From: Rickettsiales bacterium
GTDB lineage: Bacteria; Pseudomonadota; Alphaproteobacteria; Rickettsiales; UBA3002
NCBI GenBank assembly: GCA_027489915.1
Contig: JAIXZB010000195.1
Coordinates: 1 to 9,899 of the forward strand
Length of the DNA: 9,899 nt
Direction: 5' to 3'
Below, in pieces: positions 6,257-9,899 of this stretch. Both the position numbers and the translations under genes were made by a program. Position 1 is the stretch's first letter, and each line of letters opens with the position of its first letter. Under the pieces are notes generated by a model. That model did not search any database. It saw nothing but the letters and a program-made list of their open reading frames with translations, and was not told where the DNA came from.

Positions 6257-9200
6257 CTAGGCGCGTTGGCTGGTATTTTCTGCTGCATCATCGCTGAGTG
6301 GATGCGCAAGTAAATGCAGTATTTCACGAGGAACCACCTGCCAGAAATGGGCGCGGGTTGTTTCCCAATCATCGAGAATCGATTGCGCGTGGCGTGATTT
6401 GGTGTCGGCTACGAACTGGGTGATATGATCCTTCAGATGCGCTTGCCAATAGGTGCTTTCCACGCGCTGGTGTAACACAGTTTCGGGATTGATATGGCGC
6501 GCAAAGTGGCCTTCTGTGTCATACACAAACGCCATACCACCTGTCATGCCTGCACCGAAATTCACGCCTGTTGCGCCTAAAATAATTACCGTGCCGCCGG
6601 TCATATATTCGCAGGCATTGGCACCGGTGCCCTCGACTATCGCAAGCGCGCCGGAATTGCGCACACAGAATCGCTCACCTGCTTTACCGCTGGCGTAAAG
6701 TGTGCCTGAAGTTGCGCCGTACAGCACCGTGTTGCCGATGATACTGTTAGCAGCCGAAGGGCGAACAGAAGAGGGAGCAGGGGTGGCGATGATACTACCG
6801 CCCGATAAGCCCTTGCCGACATAATCATTCGCGCAACCGATAAGCTCGATACGGATGCCACGCGCAAGAAATGCACCGAGCGATTGCCCTGCCTGACCAC
6901 GCAGCCGCAGGGTGATGTGATCGGGCTTAAGACGTGCAGCATCATACTCACGCGTTAGTACCGAGGAAAGACGTGTGCCGATGCTGCGATGGGTGTTGCG
7001 CACAGTGTAGGAAAGTTGAATTTTCTCGCCATGGCTTAGCATATCCCGCGCATCGGCGAGGATGGTGACGTCTAAGCTATCTGCCGGTTCGCGGCGTTGT
7101 TTGCTTGCGCGCTTGGTCGCATTTACATCACCACGCACGGGGCGGGCTTGGGTGAGAAGTGGCCCTAAATCGAGCGCGTCTAAATCATCCGATCCCTGAT
7201 GCACTTGGTGCAGCAAATCACTTCTTCCCACAATCGCATCGAGCGAGTTATAGCCGATGGAGGCAAGAATCTCGCGCACCTCTTCGGCAATGAAATTCAT
7301 CAGGTTGATGACTTTTTCCACCGACCCATCGAACTTCGCACGGAGCTGTTCATCTTGCGTGCAGATACCCACGGGGCAGGTGTTTGAATGGCATTGGCGC
7401 ACCAGTAAGCAGCCCATGGCAACAAGTGCAAGTGTGCCTATCGCATATTCTTCTGCACCCAGCATGGCGGCAATCACAATATCGCGGCCTGTTTTGAGCC
7501 CGCCATCGGTTTGCAATATCACGCGGTGACGCAGCCCGTTGAGTGAGAGCACTTGATGCGCTTCGGCTAGTCCCATCTCCCACGGCACACCCGCATGTTT
7601 GATGCTGGAATAGGGCGAGGCACCTGTGCCGCCCACATGCCCTGCAATGACGATTTTATCGGCCATGGCTTTGGCGACACCCGAAGCAATCGTGCCGATG
7701 CCTGATGCGGCAACCAGCTTCACCGACACCATCGCTTCAGGGTTAGCTTGCTTGAGGTCATAGATGAGCTGGGCTAAATCTTCGATCGAATAAATATCGT
7801 GATGCGGTGGGGGTGAAATGAGGGTGACGCCCTTGGTGGCGTGGCGCAGACGGGCGATTTCATCTGTCACTTTGAAGCCTGGCAACTGCCCACCTTCGCC
7901 CGGTTTGGCGCCTTGTGCGACTTTGATTTGGATTTCACGGCAGGCGTTTAGATACTCAATCGTCACCCCAAAGCGCGCGCTTGCAATTTGTTTGATAACA
8001 GAATTGGCATTGTTGCCTTCCGCATCGGGTGAGAAGCGCTCTGCACCTTCGCCACCTTCGCCTGAATTGCTGGCAGCGCCGATGCGGTTCATGGCGATGG
8101 CGAGTGTTTTGTGTGCCTCGGGCGAAAGTGCACCCAGCGACATGGCAGGCGCTACGAATCGTTTGCGAATGGCGGTGGTGGATTCGACTTCTTCGACTGC
8201 AATCGGTGCGCGGTCGGTGCGAAGCGTGATGAGGTCGCGCAGATTGATGGGCGGCTGCGCGTATATACCTTCGGCGTAGCGTTTATACATACGGTAGGCA
8301 CCTGTGCCGCAGGCGGTTTGTAGCGTGTGGATGAGATTGCCTTGATAGGCATGGGTTTCACCCGAAGCGCGGAATTTATAGAAGCCGCCAATGGGCAGTG
8401 GCAGCACGTTGTCTGAATCCCACGCTTCGCGGTGCAGCGACACGACACGTGCGGCAATGCCTTTGAGTCCAATGCCTGAGATGCGTGAAATGAGACCTGG
8501 GAAAAATTCGGTGATGAGCGAGCGCGCAAGCCCAATCGCATCGAAATTGCGGCCACCGCGATACGATACGACTACCGAAATCCCCATCTTCGACATGATT
8601 TTCAGCATGCCTTCATCAAGTGATTTTTTGTAGTTGGAGAGGGCTTTATCGAGCGTGATGCTACCAAGCTCGCCCTTCGCGTGACGCGCAGCAATCACCG
8701 ATTCGGCGAGGTAGGGGTTGATGGCGGTTGCGCCCACCCCAATCAGCACGGCGGCTGAATGTACATCGAGCGTGACGGAGGAGCGCGCAATGATTGACAT
8801 TTTTTTGCGGTAGTTGCGCCGCACCATGTGCGTGTGCAGTGCAGCGGCGGCAAGAATCATCGGTATCGCAGCACGAGCGCTATCTGCATGTTCATCGGTA
8901 AGCGTGATGATGTGCTTGCCCTGCGCGAGTGCGTTATCGGCGTTCTCGAGCATCGCGTCAATTCCACGGCGGAGTGCATCGGGCGCATCATCTGCGTCGA
9001 ACAAGGCATCGATAACGGCGATGTCACTTTCCATTTTGCTGCGCACCGCTTCGTATTCGTGGGTGAGAAGGAAGGGGGATTCAAGCTGCACGATATGGCT
9101 TAAATCGCACTGCGGGCCGAGTATATGTTCGACAGGCCCGAGGCGCGTGAGAAGCGACATGACACGGCGCTCGCGTATCGGGTCAATCGGCGGGTTGGTG

Positions 9201-9899
9201 ACTTGTGAGAAATGCTGGCGGAAGAAATGATGCAAGCCACGGTAGCGGGTGGATAAAATCGCAAGTGGTGTATCATCGCCCATCGAGCCGATAGGCTCTT
9301 TGCCCTCATGCGCCATGGGGAGTAAAATCGTATCGATTTCTTCTGAGGTGAAGCCTGCCGCATGGGCTTTGCGGGTGAGCGTATCGCCAGTGACGTAGCG
9401 CGCAGTATCGAGCGCCACAGAAGGTAAATCGGCTTCAACAATCAGCCCATCCACCCACTGCGCGTAGGGATGTTCTGCAGCCAAGCGCGATTTCATCTGC
9501 GCGTCTTCGATTAGTTCGCCCGTGTGTAAATCCACGGCTAAAATATCACCCGGCCCAAGCTGTCCGTAACGCACCACATCGCCATCTGCCAGTGGCACCA
9601 TGCCCACCTCAGATCCTGCTATGATAAGCCCATTTTTGGTGATGCTAAACCGCATCGGGCGCAGGCCGTTTCTGTCCATCCCTGCGAATACATAGCGCCC
9701 ATCGGTGCCAACGAGAGCTGCTGGTCCATCCCAAGGCGACACTAAGCAGGTGAAGTATTCGAACATTGCTTTTTGATCGGCTGGCATATCGGTATCCGAC
9801 GCCCAAGCGGGGGGAATCATGAGCAGTTTGGCCATGGGGGCAGGGCGTCCTGCGCGCACTAGTAATTCCATCACTGCATCAAGCGCGCCTGTGTCAGAT
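6257..9899 (-). CDS. gltB: glutamate synthase large (alpha) subunit, 5' end cut by the window
   Basis: This is the large subunit of bacterial glutamate synthase, which makes two glutamates from glutamine and 2-oxoglutarate in ammonium assimilation. The stop is at 6257-6259 and 1,213 residues are visible; the frame stays open to the window edge, starting 'SDTGALDAVMELLVRAG'. The family is about 1,500 residues long, so the N-terminal 300 or so, with the catalytic cysteine of the glutaminase domain, lie outside. In order there are the end of the glutaminase domain ('MDRNGLRP', near 9655-9680), the central domain, and the FMN/2-oxoglutarate barrel with 'ASNSGEGGEG' (about 8050-8080) and 'AGHVGGTGASPYSS' (about 7605-7650). 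Next are the 3Fe-4S cysteines in C-x5-C-x4-C spacing (codons at 7409, 7391 and 7376), and the C-terminal beta-helix with 'GQAGQSLGAFLARG' (about 6865-6910). All visible key motifs are intact. The small subunit, gltD, which feeds electrons from NADPH, is not downstream; the next gene converges on it. Confidence 0.97.
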   Translation of the reverse strand, partial: SDTGALDAVMELLVRAGRPAPMAKLLMIPPAWASDTDMPADQKAMFEYFTCLVSPWDGPAALVGTDGRYVFAGMDRNGLRPMRFSITKNGLIIAGSEVGMVPLADGDVVRYGQLGPGDILAVDLHTGELIEDAQMKSRLAAEHPYAQWVDGLIVEADLPSVALDTARYVTGDTLTRKAHAAGFTSEEIDTILLPMAHEGKEPIGSMGDDTPLAILSTRYRGLHHFFRQHFSQVTNPPIDPIRERRVMSLLTRLGPVEHILGPQCDLSHIVQLESPFLLTHEYEAVRSKMESDIAVIDALFDADDAPDALRRGIDAMLENADNALAQGKHIITLTDEHADSARAAIPMILAAAALHTHMVRRNYRKKMSIIARSSVTLDVHSAAVLIGVGATAINPYLAESVIAARHAKGELGSITLDKALSNYKKSLDEGMLKIMSKMGISVVVSYRGGRNFDAIGLARSLITEFFPGLISRISGIGLKGIAARVVSLHREAWDSDNVLPLPIGGFYKFRASGETHAYQGNLIHTLQTACGTGAYRMYKRYAEGIYAQPPINLRDLITLRTDRAPIAVEEVESTTAIRKRFVAPAMSLGALSPEAHKTLAIAMNRIGAASNSGEGGEGAERFSPDAEGNNANSVIKQIASARFGVTIEYLNACREIQIKVAQGAKPGEGGQLPGFKVTDEIARLRHATKGVTLISPPPHHDIYSIEDLAQLIYDLKQANPEAMVSVKLVAASGIGTIASGVAKAMADKIVIAGHVGGTGASPYSSIKHAGVPWEMGLAEAHQVLSLNGLRHRVILQTDGGLKTGRDIVIAAMLGAEEYAIGTLALVAMGCLLVRQCHSNTCPVGICTQDEQLRAKFDGSVEKVINLMNFIAEEVREILASIGYNSLDAIVGRSDLLHQVHQGSDDLDALDLGPLLTQARPVRGDVNATKRASKQRREPADSLDVTILADARDMLSHGEKIQLSYTVRNTHRSIGTRLSSVLTREYDAARLKPDHITLRLRGQAGQSLGAFLARGIRIELIGCANDYVGKGLSGGSIIATPAPSSVRPSAANSIIGNTVLYGATSGTLYASGKAGERFCVRNSGALAIVEGTGANACEYMTGGTVIILGATGVNFGAGMTGGMAFVYDTEGHFARHINPETVLHQRVESTYWQAHLKDHITQFVADTKSRHAQSILDDWETTRAHFWQVVPREILHLLAHPLSDDAAENTSQRA

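Noticed and set aside
6254..6313. 19-codon frame on the plus strand with a Cys-Cys pair and hydrophobic start
   Set aside because: It is antisense to the last codons of gltB, has no good ribosome binding site, and its sequence is explained by the gltB coding strand.
9872..9874. GTG at 9872-9874 as start of gltB
   Set aside because: The frame stays open to the window edge and the eight upstream residues continue the GltB sequence, so this is an internal valine codon of a truncated gene.
1..9899. tRNA, rRNA, CRISPR, insertion sequence or phage features
   Set aside because: No direct-repeat array, transposase motif, terminal inverted repeat pair or structural RNA signature was seen on either strand.

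Overview
The window looks like a piece of ordinary chromosome from a Gram-negative proteobacterium, most likely an alphaproteobacterium. The best clue is the glutamate synthase large subunit, whose iron-sulfur segment (C-LLVRQ-C-HSNT-C) resembles the alphaproteobacterial type. Base composition is near 50% GC by eye, and genes are tightly packed on both strands. I see no tRNA, rRNA, CRISPR array, transposase or phage gene.

Positions 1-2753 (+ strand) hold a compact operon. It has the 3' end of a retropepsin-like/'ATP-dependent zinc protease' gene, a membrane protein with an inactive transglutaminase domain and seven helices, and a RimK-like ATP-grasp ligase. Gaps are only 8 and 4 nt. The set reads as a peptide-ligation and peptide-cleavage module: the ligase would join an amino acid to an amine or carboxyl substrate in the cytoplasm, the protease would cut such a bond, and the membrane protein would sense or bind something outside. 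The substrate is unknown. A 28-residue single-helix membrane peptide follows, with its own ribosome binding site and a plausible promoter. A strong hairpin closes the region and can end transcription from both sides.

Positions 2962-6231 hold two unrecognised genes transcribed away from each other across a 192-bp intergenic region. The minus-strand gene encodes a 634-residue, membrane-anchored protein of degenerate helical repeats. The plus-strand gene encodes a 390-residue protein with several hydrophobic segments and a Pro/Ala/Lys-rich tail. Neither contains cysteine. Their arrangement suggests shared control and a possibly shared membrane function; this is the least explained part of the window.

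Positions 6257-9899 (- strand) are gltB, the large subunit of glutamate synthase, cut by the window edge. About 1,213 codons are present and roughly the first 300 residues are missing. It converges on the 390-residue protein gene with a 25-nt gap, so gltD is not directly downstream.
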